Of a stretch of DNA of 64,000 nucleotides, positions 37,039 to 45,139 are shown one piece after another (position 1 is the first letter of the stretch; every line of letters begins with the position of its first letter). The stretch covers positions 33,040-97,039 of the forward strand of contig JAGBJY010000025.1 in NCBI GenBank assembly GCA_017934185.1, in the 5' to 3' direction. The notes under the pieces are model-generated. The model had not been told where the DNA came from and ran no database searches. It worked only from the letters and a program-made list of their open reading frames with translations. Position numbers and translations under genes: made by a program. This DNA comes from Bacteroidales bacterium (lineage in GTDB: Bacteria > Bacteroidota > Bacteroidia > Bacteroidales > UBA932).

Positions 37039-38280
37039 ATGGATACCTCTTTCAATATTACTCCCAACGACTGGACACCGGAGAACGCCATCATCAAAGT
37101 AGTGGGCGTTGGCGGTGGCGGCTGCAATGCCGTGAACTATATGTACAAGCAGAACATCCAGGGCTGCAGCTTCATTGTTTGCAATACGGATGCGCAGGCG
37201 CTCCAGTCCAGCGAAGTGCCGGTGAAAATCCAGATGGGCCAGAACGGTCTGGGCGCCGGAACAGACCCCACCGCCGGCCGCAACGCCGCCCTGGAGGCCC
37301 AGGACGAGATTGCCCGCAAGGTGCTGGACTGCAATACCAAGATGCTCTTCATCACAGCCGGCATGGGGGGCGGTACCGGAACCGGTGCCTCCCCGGTGAT
37401 TGCCAAAATGGCCAAGGAGCGGGGCATCCTCACCGTGGCCGTGGTAACCATCCCCTTCAAGAACGAGGGCAACGAAAGCCAGTCCAAGGCCGTTGACGGC
37501 ATCCATGAGCTGGAGAAAAACGTGGACAGCCTCCTCATCATCAACAACGAGAAGCTGTACCGTTTCTTTGGCGACACCCTCATCCAGGAAGCCTTCCCCA
37601 AGGCCGATGAAGTGCTGGCAACGGCCGTAAAAGGCATCATCGAGGTCATCACCAAACCGGGCTACATCAATGTGGACTTCCAGGATGTGTGCAAGATGAT
37701 GCGGAACTCCGGCATGGCCCTCATGGGCAGCGGAGAAGGCACGGGCAACGACCGCCTGGAAGAGGCTGTGAAGGGCGCTTTTGAAAGTCCGCTGCTGAAC
37801 GACTTCGACCTCAAGACCGCCAAGAATGTGCTCATCAACATTACCACCGGCAACAACGAACGGGGGGCCAAGATGAGCGACCTGGAGAAGATTGACGACA
37901 TGATTTCCCAGTACACCGGCGATGCCAACCACTTCAAGAAAGGCATCATCTGGGACGATGACCCCGAGTTTGGCGACAAGGTGCGCATCACCGCCATCGT
38001 CACGGGTTTCCATATGGACCTGGGCGGCCTGGGCCTGAACAAAGACTTGGGGAACCTGGTAATCATCGACGAAGGCTTCCAGTGGGAAACTTCAGCACAC
38101 GGCGACGAGGTTGTCATCCCCGCCGGAGGATCCGAAACCATCAAAATCGGCTACAACAACTCCGACAACGCCCGCAGTTTCAATTTTGCCACCGAGCAAA
38201 AGCCCATTCTCTGCGTAGAGCCCGGCGAGCGCAAGGCTGACCTGGAGAACATCCCCGCCATTCGCCGCACGCACAAATAA
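37039..38280 (+). CDS. ftsZ: Cell division GTPase FtsZ
   Basis: The tubulin-like ring protein. The 413-residue product has KVVGVGGGGCNAVNYM, the tubulin signature GMGGGTGTGASPVIA, NNEKLYRFFGD and the T7 region NVDFQDVCKMM. A linker of only about 50 residues ends in a C-terminal peptide (LENIPAIRRTHK) that likely binds FtsA. Bacteroidota FtsZ proteins are often somewhat longer. The stop codon abuts the stop of the convergent truB with no base between them, so there is no room for a terminator. Confidence 0.96.
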   Translation: MDTSFNITPNDWTPENAIIKVVGVGGGGCNAVNYMYKQNIQGCSFIVCNTDAQALQSSEVPVKIQMGQNGLGAGTDPTAGRNAALEAQDEIARKVLDCNTKMLFITAGMGGGTGTGASPVIAKMAKERGILTVAVVTIPFKNEGNESQSKAVDGIHELEKNVDSLLIINNEKLYRFFGDTLIQEAFPKADEVLATAVKGIIEVITKPGYINVDFQDVCKMMRNSGMALMGSGEGTGNDRLEEAVKGAFESPLLNDFDLKTAKNVLINITTGNNERGAKMSDLEKIDDMISQYTGDANHFKKGIIWDDDPEFGDKVRITAIVTGFHMDLGGLGLNKDLGNLVIIDEGFQWETSAHGDEVVIPAGGSETIKIGYNNSDNARSFNFATEQKPILCVEPGERKADLENIPAIRRTHK

Positions 38281-39147
38281 TCAGAAGAGGGAAAGGGCCT
38301 GGCCCAGGGTGAGGGCCGATGAGAGGGGGTAGTCGCCGCTGCGGGAACGGATGAGGCCGGAAAGGTGGGCGCCGGAGCCCAGGGCCTCCCCCAGGTCACG
38401 GGCAAACGCGCGGATGTATGTGCCCTTGCTGCAGGCAATGCGAATCACGGCCTCCGGCAGCCCCAGGGCCGATGTGTCCGCCACGTGGATACGGCTTGAA
38501 GCGGACGGTTCGGAGGAAGGGACCTTTCCCTCCGCGTCGCTTCGCGACCCTGTCCGGGCAAATGCTCCGGGAAAGGTCCCTTCCTCCGAGCCGTCCTTCC
38601 AGTCCAATAGTTCCAGCTCGGAGATAACAATCCGGCTGCGGTGGAGGGATTCCAGGGCGGTGGCATCCAGGGCCTCGGTGTGGCCGGAGCGGTAGAGTTT
38701 CCGGGCCAGTTCGTAGGCACGGACACCGTCCACGCTTTTGGCACTGAAAAGCGGGGCTACTTGCTCCTGCTCTCCCAAAAACGCAGGCAGGGCTGCCTCC
38801 ACGGCCTCCCGGGTGATGTGCTCATAAGGGAAAAAACGGTCGGGCTCTTTCTCCAAATCATAAGAAGGCGTAGTAGCACCGAAACGGATGGTGGCGATGT
38901 ATTCCTTATCGTGGTCCTGAAGCTGTTGCGCCCGCTTGCAGGCATTGCCGATGCACACCAGCAACACCCCCGTCGCCAGCGGATCCAGCGTCCCGGCATG
39001 GCCCACCTTCAGGTTCTTCTTCCCGAAGTGCCGGATGGCGGCATACTTGAGTTTCCGGATTACATCGGCCGACGTCCAGCGGTACGGCTTGTCCACCGGA
39101 AGCACAATGCCCTCCGGATAATCGGCAATGTCATGGGAAAAACTCAT
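38281..39147 (-). CDS. truB: tRNA pseudouridine-55 synthase with in-frame palindromic insert
   Basis: Makes the T-loop pseudouridine of tRNAs. The catalytic Asp is in GHAGTLDPLATGVLLV; PLFSAKSVDGVRAYELAR and CSKGTYIRAFARDLGE are family motifs. The protein is 288 residues, about 45 more than usual for the phylum. The extra part, residues ~184-215 and flanks, sits between LELLDW and LPEAVIRIACSKGTYIR, a loop between two strands. It is encoded by the palindromic element at 38503-38596, shared with rsmH. The frame is open and the catalytic motifs are intact. The start overlaps the rpiB stop by 4 bp. Confidence 0.95.
   Translation of the reverse strand: MSFSHDIADYPEGIVLPVDKPYRWTSADVIRKLKYAAIRHFGKKNLKVGHAGTLDPLATGVLLVCIGNACKRAQQLQDHDKEYIATIRFGATTPSYDLEKEPDRFFPYEHITREAVEAALPAFLGEQEQVAPLFSAKSVDGVRAYELARKLYRSGHTEALDATALESLHRSRIVISELELLDWKDGSEEGTFPGAFARTGSRSDAEGKVPSSEPSASSRIHVADTSALGLPEAVIRIACSKGTYIRAFARDLGEALGSGAHLSGLIRSRSGDYPLSSALTLGQALSLF
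38503..38596 (-). repeat. Palindromic coding element, copy 2 (in truB)
   Basis: The 94-nt element has 27-nt arms (38503-38529 and 38570-38596) that pair with one mismatch. The 40-nt core (38530-38569, read on the minus strand) is identical to 23927-23966 in rsmH. Arm sequence differs from the rsmH copy in the middle, yet each pair stays complementary. It is read in the same frame, giving GAFARTGSRSDAE. Confidence 0.9.
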
Positions 39148-39575
39148 CGGCAGGGCATTTTGTCAATGCGTTTCTGGTGACGGCCGCCTTCAAAGGGCGT
39201 GTCCAGCCATTCCCGCACGATGGCCGATGCCAGGCGGTAGCTGATGAAACGGGCGGGCAATACCAGCACGTTGGCATTGTTGTGCTGCGCCACCAGATGG
39301 CCGATGGCCGTGCCCCAGGCCAGGCCGGCGCGGATGCCCTGGTGCTTGTTCAGGGTGATGGCCATGCCGTTACCGGTGCCGCAGAGGGCGATGCCCAGGT
39401 CCACCTCCCCGCCTTCCACAGCCTGGGCCAGAGGGTGGGCATAGTCCGGATAATCCACGCTGTCCGTAGTGTCCGTACCGTAATTCACCACCTCGATGCC
39501 CCGCTTTTGGAGCATCTTCACCAACTTAAATTTATACTCCACGCCTGCGTGGTCGTTGCAAATGCCGATTTTCAT
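39144..39575 (-). CDS. rpiB: Ribose-5-phosphate isomerase B
   Basis: Interconverts ribose-5-phosphate and ribulose-5-phosphate. The 143-residue protein has GICNDHAGVEYK at the start, the active-site Cys in LCGTGNGMAITLNK, and GIRAGLAWG with NNANVLVLPAR. RpiB also includes galactose-6-phosphate and allose-6-phosphate isomerases, but length and context suit housekeeping RpiB. It shares a promoter region with rpsO (divergent) and overlaps truB. Confidence 0.94.
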   Translation of the reverse strand: MKIGICNDHAGVEYKFKLVKMLQKRGIEVVNYGTDTTDSVDYPDYAHPLAQAVEGGEVDLGIALCGTGNGMAITLNKHQGIRAGLAWGTAIGHLVAQHNNANVLVLPARFISYRLASAIVREWLDTPFEGGRHQKRIDKMPCR

Positions 39576-39596
39576 AAGACTTGTGATTTGGATTTA

Positions 39597-39627
39597 CAAA
39601 GATACTGAAAAAGAGATTCCCGGTCAA
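39597..39627 (-). promoter_or_regulatory. Promoter of rpiB-truB
   Basis: On the minus strand, TTG (39625-39627) and TATCTTTG (39597-39604) are 20 nt apart. The leader is about 20 nt. The -33 box falls in the loop of the small palindrome at 39617-39635. Confidence 0.75.
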
Positions 39628-39635
39628 GCCGGGAA
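39617..39635. repeat. Intergenic palindrome TTCCCGG-TCAAG-CCGGGAA
   Basis: A perfect 7-bp stem with a 5-nt loop, followed by TGACGG. The form GATTCCCGG...GGGAATGAC is like short dispersed repeats found in many genomes and like the fragment at 23869-23899. Confidence 0.6.
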
Positions 39636-39647
39636 TGACGGAAAAGA

Positions 39648-39679
39648 TTTGGTTGAAAGAAAAATAATGCCTATATTTG
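39648..39679 (+). promoter_or_regulatory. Promoter of rpsO
   Basis: TTTG (39648-39651) and TATATTTG (39672-39679) are 20 nt apart, a full match to the phylum consensus. Confidence 0.85.
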
Positions 39680-39688
39680 CAGGCTTTT

Positions 39689-39707
39689 TTGCGGGAGGGT
39701 CCCGCAA
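39689..39707 (+). promoter_or_regulatory. Leader hairpin before rpsO
   Basis: TTGCGGGA-GGG-TCCCGCAA forms an 8-bp stem with a 3-nt loop in the transcribed leader, about 30 nt before the rpsO start. S15 often controls its own translation through leader structures, so an autoregulatory site is possible. There is no T-run after it. Confidence 0.5.
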
Positions 39708-39739
39708 GTTAACAAACTTTAACCAAAACTCATTGCAGA

Positions 39740-40015
39740 ATGGCAGAATATTTAGAGCCTTCAAAAAAGCAAGAGATTTTCGCGAAGTACGGGAAGTCCA
39801 ATAAGGACACCGGCTCTCCTGAGAGTCAGGTTGCTTTATTTTCCTACCGTATCGCTCACCTTACGGAACACGTGAAGAAGAACAAGAAAGACGTGGTAAC
39901 GCGCCGCAGCCTTCTTCGCCTGGTTTCTAAGCGCCGCCACCTTCTGAACTATCTTCAGAAGATTGACATTGAGAGATACCGCGCTATCGTGAAGGAGCTG
40001 GGTCTCCGCCGATAA
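39740..40015 (+). CDS. rpsO: 30S ribosomal protein S15
   Basis: The 91-residue protein shows the S15 signature [29 protein letters not shown] (key residues D-GS-E-Q-A, H---H-K) and [18 protein letters not shown]. It binds the central domain of 16S rRNA. Its own strong promoter and a terminator flank it. The order rpsO then pnp is conserved widely. Length is normal. Confidence 0.97.
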   Translation: MAEYLEPSKKQEIFAKYGKSNKDTGSPESQVALFSYRIAHLTEHVKKNKKDVVTRRSLLRLVSKRRHLLNYLQKIDIERYRAIVKELGLRR

Positions 40016-40037
40016 GCACAAGGATAGGAAAACAAAC

Positions 40038-40074
40038 GGGGGCAGGGATGCAAGGTCATCCTACCCCCTTTTTT
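40038..40074 (+). terminator. Terminator between rpsO and pnp
   Basis: GGGGG-C-AGGGATG pairs with CATCCT-A-CCCCC around a 6-nt loop (one mismatch, one bulge), then six Ts. It may let some transcription pass into pnp, since no clear pnp promoter is seen. Confidence 0.8.
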
Positions 40075-40086
40075 CTTGAAAAACAG

Positions 40087-40103
40087 TCCGGGATTGGCCC
40101 GGA
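40087..40103 (+). promoter_or_regulatory. Hairpin in the pnp leader
   Basis: TCCGGG-ATTGG-CCCGGA forms a 6-bp stem about 30 nt before the pnp start. In E. coli a leader stem-loop mediates pnp autoregulation. Here the role is only suggested by position. Confidence 0.4.
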
Positions 40104-40133
40104 AGACGCAATAAAGACGTAATAGAAGAACTA

Positions 40134-42425
40134 ATGAACATTATCAAAAAGACCATCGAGCTGCCCGACGGACGGGTAATCGAGATTGAGACCGGAAAAC
40201 TGGCCAAGCAGGCCGCCGGATCCGCTGTTGTTAAAATGGGTGGCACCATGCTGCTCGCTACTGTCACCTGCGCTACCGAGGTGAAAGAGGGAACCGATTT
40301 CATGCCCCTCACTGTAGACTATCGTGAAAAGTATTATTCCGCCGGCCGTTTCCCCGGAGGTTTCTTAAAGCGCGAAAGCCGCCCCAGTGACTATGAGGTG
40401 CTCATCGCCCGCCTGGTAGACCGCCCCATCCGTCCCCTGTGGCCCTCCGACTTCCACCTGGAGGTATTTGTAAACATCATGCTCATCTCCGCCGAGAAAG
40501 ACATCCAGCCGGATGCCCTCGCCGGTCTGGCAGCATCGGCCGCCCTGGCCTCCAGCGACCTCCCCTTCGGCGGTCCCGTGAGCGAAGTGCGCGTAGCCCG
40601 CATCGATGGTCAGTTTGTGATTAACCCCGGCTTCGAGGCTGGCAAGAAGGCCGATTTGGACCTGATGGTAGCCGCCACCGAGGAGAACATCATGATGGTG
40701 GAAGGCGAAATGAACGAGGTTTCCGAGCACGACATGCTGGAGGCCATCAAGTTCGCCCACGAAGAAATCAAGAAGCACTGCCGCGTCCAGAAAGAACTCA
40801 TGCATGAACTGGGGACCGACGTGAACAAGCGTGATTACCCGCACGATGAGGAAGACGAGGCCCTGAAGACCGCCGTCCACGAATTCTGCTATTCCAAATG
40901 CTACGAACTGGCCGGCAGCGCCAAGCCCAAGCACGAGCGCGAAGACGGCTTTGCCGCCATCAAGGAAGAGTTCCTCGCCACCCTCACCGAGGAAGAGCAG
41001 GAAGCCAAGGGCGCTATGGTAGCCCGCTATTATCACGACGTGGAGAAAGAAGCCATGCGCAACCTCATCCTGGATGAAGGCAAACGCCTGGACGGCCGCA
41101 AGACCAACGAAGTGCGCCCCATCTGGTGCGAGGTGGATTATCTGCCCTGCGCCCACGGCAGCGCCATCTTCACCCGCGGTGAAACCCAGTCCCTGGCCAC
41201 GGTGACCCTGGGCACCAAACTGGACATGAAGGAAATGGACGAAGTGCTGATCCAGGACGACCAGCAGTTTGTCCTCCACTACAACTTCCCTCCGTTCGCT
41301 ACCGGTGAGGCCAAACCTCAGCGCAGCGTCGGCCGTCGCGAAATCGGCCACGGCAACCTGGCCATGCGCGCCCTCAAGCCCGTAATTCCCACGGCTCCCG
41401 AATTCCCTTACGCCGTGCGTGTAGTATCCGATATCCTGGAAAGCAACGGTTCCTCTTCCATGGCTTCCGTCTGCGGCGGCTGCCTGGCCCTCATGGATGC
41501 CGGTGTGAAGATCAAGAAGCCCGTCGCCGGTGTGGCCATGGGCCTGATCACCGACGAGGTGAACCCCAACGACCGCTACGCCATCCTCACCGATATCCTG
41601 GGTGACGAAGACCACCTGGGCGACATGGACTTCAAGGTAACCGGTACCAAGGACGGTATCACCGCCACCCAGATGGACATCAAGGTGGACGGCCTGTCCT
41701 ACGAAGTGCTGGAGAAAGCCCTGGAGCAGGCCCGTCAGGGACGTCTGCACATCATGGGCGAAATGCTCAAGACCCTCCCCGAGCCGCGCGAAGACTTCAA
41801 ACCCTTTGTTCCCCGCATGGTCCAGATTGAGGTGGCCAGCGAGTTCATCGGCGCCATCATCGGCAAGGGCGGCGAGACCATCCAGGGTATGCAGAAGGAA
41901 TTCGGCACCACCATCACCATCGAGGAAGTGGATGCCGGAAACGGAACCACCAAGGGTGTTGTGGACATCTTCGGCACTTCCAAAGAGGCCATGGATGCCA
42001 CACTGGAGCGCATCAAGGGTATCTGCGCGGTGCCTGAGGCCGGACAGGTGTACCACGGCAAGGTGGTGAGCATCCTGGAATTCGGCGCTTTCATTGAGAT
42101 TCTGCCCGGTAAGGAAGGCCTCCTCCACGTGAGCGAGATTGCCTGGACCAAGACCGACAAGGTGGAAGACGTCCTGAAAGTGGGCGACGAGGTAGATGTG
42201 AAACTCCTTGAGATTGATGCCAAGACCGGCAAGATGCGCCTTTCCATGCGCGCCCTCACCGAAAAGCCCGAAGGTTATGTAGAGCCGAGGCGTGAAGCCC
42301 GTGGCCCTCGCCGCGACCGTGGTCCCCGCCGCGAAGGCGAGCGCAAAGGCGGCAACAACAACGGCCCCCGCAAGCCCCGCTTCGAATCCGAAGAGCCCAA
42401 GGGCAGCGAACCCGATGTGTTCTAA
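40134..42425 (+). CDS. pnp: Polynucleotide phosphorylase
   Basis: A 3'-5' exoribonuclease that uses phosphate, central to mRNA decay. The 763-residue protein has two RNase PH domains ([32 protein letters not shown] in the first, key residues [16 protein letters not shown] and [18 protein letters not shown] in the second), a KH domain ([13 protein letters not shown]), an S1 domain ([18 protein letters not shown]) and a basic, Arg/Gly-rich tail of about 50 residues. Such a tail may add RNA binding. Confidence 0.97.
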   Translation: MNIIKKTIELPDGRVIEIETGKLAKQAAGSAVVKMGGTMLLATVTCATEVKEGTDFMPLTVDYREKYYSAGRFPGGFLKRESRPSDYEVLIARLVDRPIRPLWPSDFHLEVFVNIMLISAEKDIQPDALAGLAASAALASSDLPFGGPVSEVRVARIDGQFVINPGFEAGKKADLDLMVAATEENIMMVEGEMNEVSEHDMLEAIKFAHEEIKKHCRVQKELMHELGTDVNKRDYPHDEEDEALKTAVHEFCYSKCYELAGSAKPKHEREDGFAAIKEEFLATLTEEEQEAKGAMVARYYHDVEKEAMRNLILDEGKRLDGRKTNEVRPIWCEVDYLPCAHGSAIFTRGETQSLATVTLGTKLDMKEMDEVLIQDDQQFVLHYNFPPFATGEAKPQRSVGRREIGHGNLAMRALKPVIPTAPEFPYAVRVVSDILESNGSSSMASVCGGCLALMDAGVKIKKPVAGVAMGLITDEVNPNDRYAILTDILGDEDHLGDMDFKVTGTKDGITATQMDIKVDGLSYEVLEKALEQARQGRLHIMGEMLKTLPEPREDFKPFVPRMVQIEVASEFIGAIIGKGGETIQGMQKEFGTTITIEEVDAGNGTTKGVVDIFGTSKEAMDATLERIKGICAVPEAGQVYHGKVVSILEFGAFIEILPGKEGLLHVSEIAWTKTDKVEDVLKVGDEVDVKLLEIDAKTGKMRLSMRALTEKPEGYVEPRREARGPRRDRGPRREGERKGGNNNGPRKPRFESEEPKGSEPDVF

Positions 42426-42430
42426 ACAAT

Positions 42431-42460
42431 AAAAAAGCGGCCTTGCGGGGCCGCTTTTTT
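42431..42460. terminator. Bidirectional terminator between pnp and gltX
   Basis: AAAAAAGCGGCC and GGCCGCTTTTTT form a perfect 12-bp stem with a 6-nt loop. It has a T-run on both strands and serves the convergent pnp and gltX. Confidence 0.92.
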
Positions 42461-42467
42461 ATTACGC

Positions 42468-44087
42468 TTAGCGCTGCATCCGTCGGGCAAACTCGGCCCG
42501 GCCGATGAGCGAAAGGATGGCGGCAATGCCAAGGCCCGAGGCGGCGCCGGTAAGGGAGAGGCGCAGGCTGTTCATCACCTTGCCCATGGGATACTCGTGC
42601 CCTTTGATGTAGTCTACCAGCGCTTCCTCCAGTACGGGGGCATCCATGGAGCCCTTGTACTCCTGGGTGACAAAGCGGCAGACATCCTGGGCCAGCGGCA
42701 GGTTTTCGGCGGTCCAGAACTTGTCCGCGTCTTTCTGGATATACTCCGTGGGAGCCACAAAAAGGGCCTTCGCAATGTCCCACATATCGGCCACAAAGGT
42801 GGCGCGCTCTTTCACCAGCTCCACGACGGACTCAACATATTCACGGGTGAAGATGTGATTCTGGAAATCGGCCCCGAAGCCTTCGAAATGCGCTCCGGCA
42901 GTGAGGGCGTTGCAGGGGCAGTCCACTACTTTGATGTCGTGGCTTTCCAATACGGGGATGAACAGATCCGTGAGCTGGGCCGTGGTTTTCTGCCGCAAGT
43001 ACTCTTTGTTGTACCACTTGGCCTTGTCGGGGTTGAATTTGGCGCCGGCTTTCTGTACTTTGTCCAGGGAGAAGGCCTGCACCAGTTCTTCGAGGGTGAA
43101 CATTTCGCGGTCGTCGCCGGGATTCCAGCCCAGCATGGCCAGAAGGTTCACGAAGGCCTCCGGGAAATAGCCGTCTTCGCGGTAACCGTGGGACACTTCT
43201 CCGGTTTCGGGGTTCTTCCAGGCCAGCGGGAACACCGGGAATCCCATTTTGTCACCGTCCCGCTTGGACAGTTTTCCGTTGCCGACGGGTTTTAGCAGCA
43301 GCGACAGGTGTGCAAAGCGGGGCATGGTGTCCTGCCAGCCAAAGGCCTCATACAGAAGATAATGCAGGGGCAGGGAAGGCAGCCACTCCTCGCCGCGGAT
43401 GACCTCGGTGATTTCCATCAGATGGTCGTCCACAATGTTGGCCAGGTGGTAGGTGGGCAGTTCATCGGCCCGTTTCCAGAGCACTTTGTCGTCCAGGGTG
43501 TCGGAATTCACTTCCACGTGGCCGCGGATGAGGTCGTCCATTTTCACTACACGGCCTACGGGCATCTTGAAGCGGATGGTCCAGTCCGTGGTGGTTTCCA
43601 GAAGGCGCTTCACCTCGTCCTCCGGCAGGGTAAGGGAATTGCGGAGGCCGCCGCGGGATGCGGCGTTGTACATGAAGGTCTCCCCGGCCGATTCTGCCGC
43701 TGCGCGTTTGGCCGACAACTCATCGGCACTGTCAAAGGCATAATAGGCCCAGCCGGCGGCTACCAGCTGCTCTGCGTACTGCCTGTAAATGGGACGGCGC
43801 TGGCTTTGACGGTAAGGGGCATGGGGATGCCGCTGGGAAGCCGTTTCCACTACCTTTCCGTTTTCCACGCCCTCGTCCGGGATAATGCCGCACCAGGCCA
43901 GAGCCTCTATGATGTACTGTTCGGCCCCCGGGACAAAACGGTGGGAGTCAGTATCTTCGATACGGATAATGAAATCGCCGCCTTTCTGCTTGGCATACAG
44001 GTAATTATACAAAGCAGTACGCACACCGCCCATGTGCAGCGGGCCGGTGGGTGAAGGGGCAAATCTGACGCGGGTTCTTCTTTCCAT
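42468..44087 (-). CDS. gltX: Glutamyl-tRNA synthetase
   Basis: Charges tRNA-Glu. I start at 44087 (MERRTRVRFAPSPTGPLHMGG), because the catalytic HIGH box (here HMGG) lies 17 residues in and a promoter sits right upstream; further upstream ATGs would lie beyond the promoter. The 539-residue protein also has KLSKRDG (the KMSKS motif) and the class I anticodon-binding C-terminal domain. Length is slightly above the usual ~500. Confidence 0.95.
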   Translation of the reverse strand: MERRTRVRFAPSPTGPLHMGGVRTALYNYLYAKQKGGDFIIRIEDTDSHRFVPGAEQYIIEALAWCGIIPDEGVENGKVVETASQRHPHAPYRQSQRRPIYRQYAEQLVAAGWAYYAFDSADELSAKRAAAESAGETFMYNAASRGGLRNSLTLPEDEVKRLLETTTDWTIRFKMPVGRVVKMDDLIRGHVEVNSDTLDDKVLWKRADELPTYHLANIVDDHLMEITEVIRGEEWLPSLPLHYLLYEAFGWQDTMPRFAHLSLLLKPVGNGKLSKRDGDKMGFPVFPLAWKNPETGEVSHGYREDGYFPEAFVNLLAMLGWNPGDDREMFTLEELVQAFSLDKVQKAGAKFNPDKAKWYNKEYLRQKTTAQLTDLFIPVLESHDIKVVDCPCNALTAGAHFEGFGADFQNHIFTREYVESVVELVKERATFVADMWDIAKALFVAPTEYIQKDADKFWTAENLPLAQDVCRFVTQEYKGSMDAPVLEEALVDYIKGHEYPMGKVMNSLRLSLTGAASGLGIAAILSLIGRAEFARRMQR

Positions 44088-44105
44088 AATTCTACAAATG
44101 AATTG

Positions 44106-44136
44106 CAAATTTACAGTTTTACGGGCAATAATGCAA
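44106..44136 (-). promoter_or_regulatory. Promoter of gltX
   Basis: On the minus strand, TTG (44134-44136) and TAAATTTG (44106-44113) are 20 nt apart. The leader is about 15 nt. Confidence 0.8.
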
Positions 44137-44150
44137 CGGAAAGCCCCTAC

Positions 44151-44181
44151 TTGTATTATTGCTTTTTTCTGACTAATTTTG
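44151..44181 (+). promoter_or_regulatory. Promoter abutting the NlpC/P60 gene
   Basis: TTG (44151-44153) and TAATTTTG (44174-44181) are 20 nt apart. The -7 box ends 4 nt before ATG 44186, so transcription should start at the A of the start codon. Confidence 0.75.
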
Positions 44182-44185
44182 GGAT

Positions 44186-45139
44186 ATGAAAAAAAGACTT
44201 CTTTCTCTTGTCCTTCTGCTGGGAGCATTGCTTCCGGCCATTGCGCAGGAATATGGCGTAGTGAATATCTCCGTGTGCAATCTTCGCCGCACGGCCGATT
44301 TTGACGCGGAAATGGTGTCCCAGGCCCTTCTGGGCACGCCTGTGCATGTACTTTCCATCAGCAACAACGGCAATCCCTGGCCCCAGGTACAAACCCCGGA
44401 CAACTATACCGGCTGGGTGCACTACGCCGCCATTACCCGCATGAGCAAGAAGGAATACCACGCCTGGAACAAGGCCGCCAAAGTAGTGGTGACCGCCCTC
44501 ACAGGCGTAGTGTATCAGAAGGCTTCCAAAAAGAGCGCCACCCTCTCCGATGTGGTGGCCGGAGACCGGCTCAAACTGCTGAGTACCCGTATCGGCTGGT
44601 ACAAAGTGGCGTTCCCGGACGGAAGGGTAGGCTATCTGGACAAAAAGACCGCCACCTCAGAGAAAAACTGGCGCAAGCAGCTGGACCAGAGCCCCGAGGC
44701 CATCCTGGCAACGGCCCGGACCATGCTGGGCTTCCCCTATCTGTGGGCCGGCATGTCGCCCAAGGGCATGGACTGCAGCGGCTTTGTACGCACCACCCTT
44801 TTCATGCACGACATCATCATCCCGCGGGACTGCAGCCAGATGTATCTCAAAGGGGAGCGCATCACGGAGAAGGAGCTGCTGCAGCCCGGAGACCTCGTTT
44901 TCTTCGGCCGATACCGGGAAGACGGCAGCCCCCGCCCTTCGCATGTGGGCTTCTACATCGGCGACGGGCGTTTCATTCATTCCCTGGGCCTGGTGCAGAT
45001 AGCCAGCTTTGACCCCTCGGACCCCCTCTACGATGCGTACAATACCGGCCGATACCTCTTCGGCGGCCGCGTTCTCCCGTACATCAACCAGGAAGAAGGC
45101 CTTAACACGACACTAACCAACCCTTACTATGCAGAATAG
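44186..45139 (+). CDS. Secreted NlpC/P60 endopeptidase with SH3 domains
   Basis: Cuts peptidoglycan stem peptides, most likely between D-Glu and the diamino acid. The 317-residue protein has a signal peptide (MKKRLLSLVLLLGALLPAIAQ), two SH3b-like domains (about residues 25-155), and the NlpC/P60 domain with Cys in MDCSGFVRTTL, His in PRPSHVGFYIG and RFIHSLG. The layout is that of DAP-specific gamma-D-Glu endopeptidases. The following dipeptide epimerase gene, which overlaps by 11 bp, supports muropeptide recycling. Confidence 0.9.
   Translation: MKKRLLSLVLLLGALLPAIAQEYGVVNISVCNLRRTADFDAEMVSQALLGTPVHVLSISNNGNPWPQVQTPDNYTGWVHYAAITRMSKKEYHAWNKAAKVVVTALTGVVYQKASKKSATLSDVVAGDRLKLLSTRIGWYKVAFPDGRVGYLDKKTATSEKNWRKQLDQSPEAILATARTMLGFPYLWAGMSPKGMDCSGFVRTTLFMHDIIIPRDCSQMYLKGERITEKELLQPGDLVFFGRYREDGSPRPSHVGFYIGDGRFIHSLGLVQIASFDPSDPLYDAYNTGRYLFGGRVLPYINQEEGLNTTLTNPYYAE

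Noticed and set aside
39689-39707. Terminator before rpsO
   Set aside because: The hairpin has no T-run behind it and lies downstream of the rpsO promoter, so a leader structure is more likely.
40365-42128. A 587-codon open frame on the minus strand
   Set aside because: It is antisense to pnp, which has complete RNase PH, KH and S1 domains. The frame is a shadow of codon bias.
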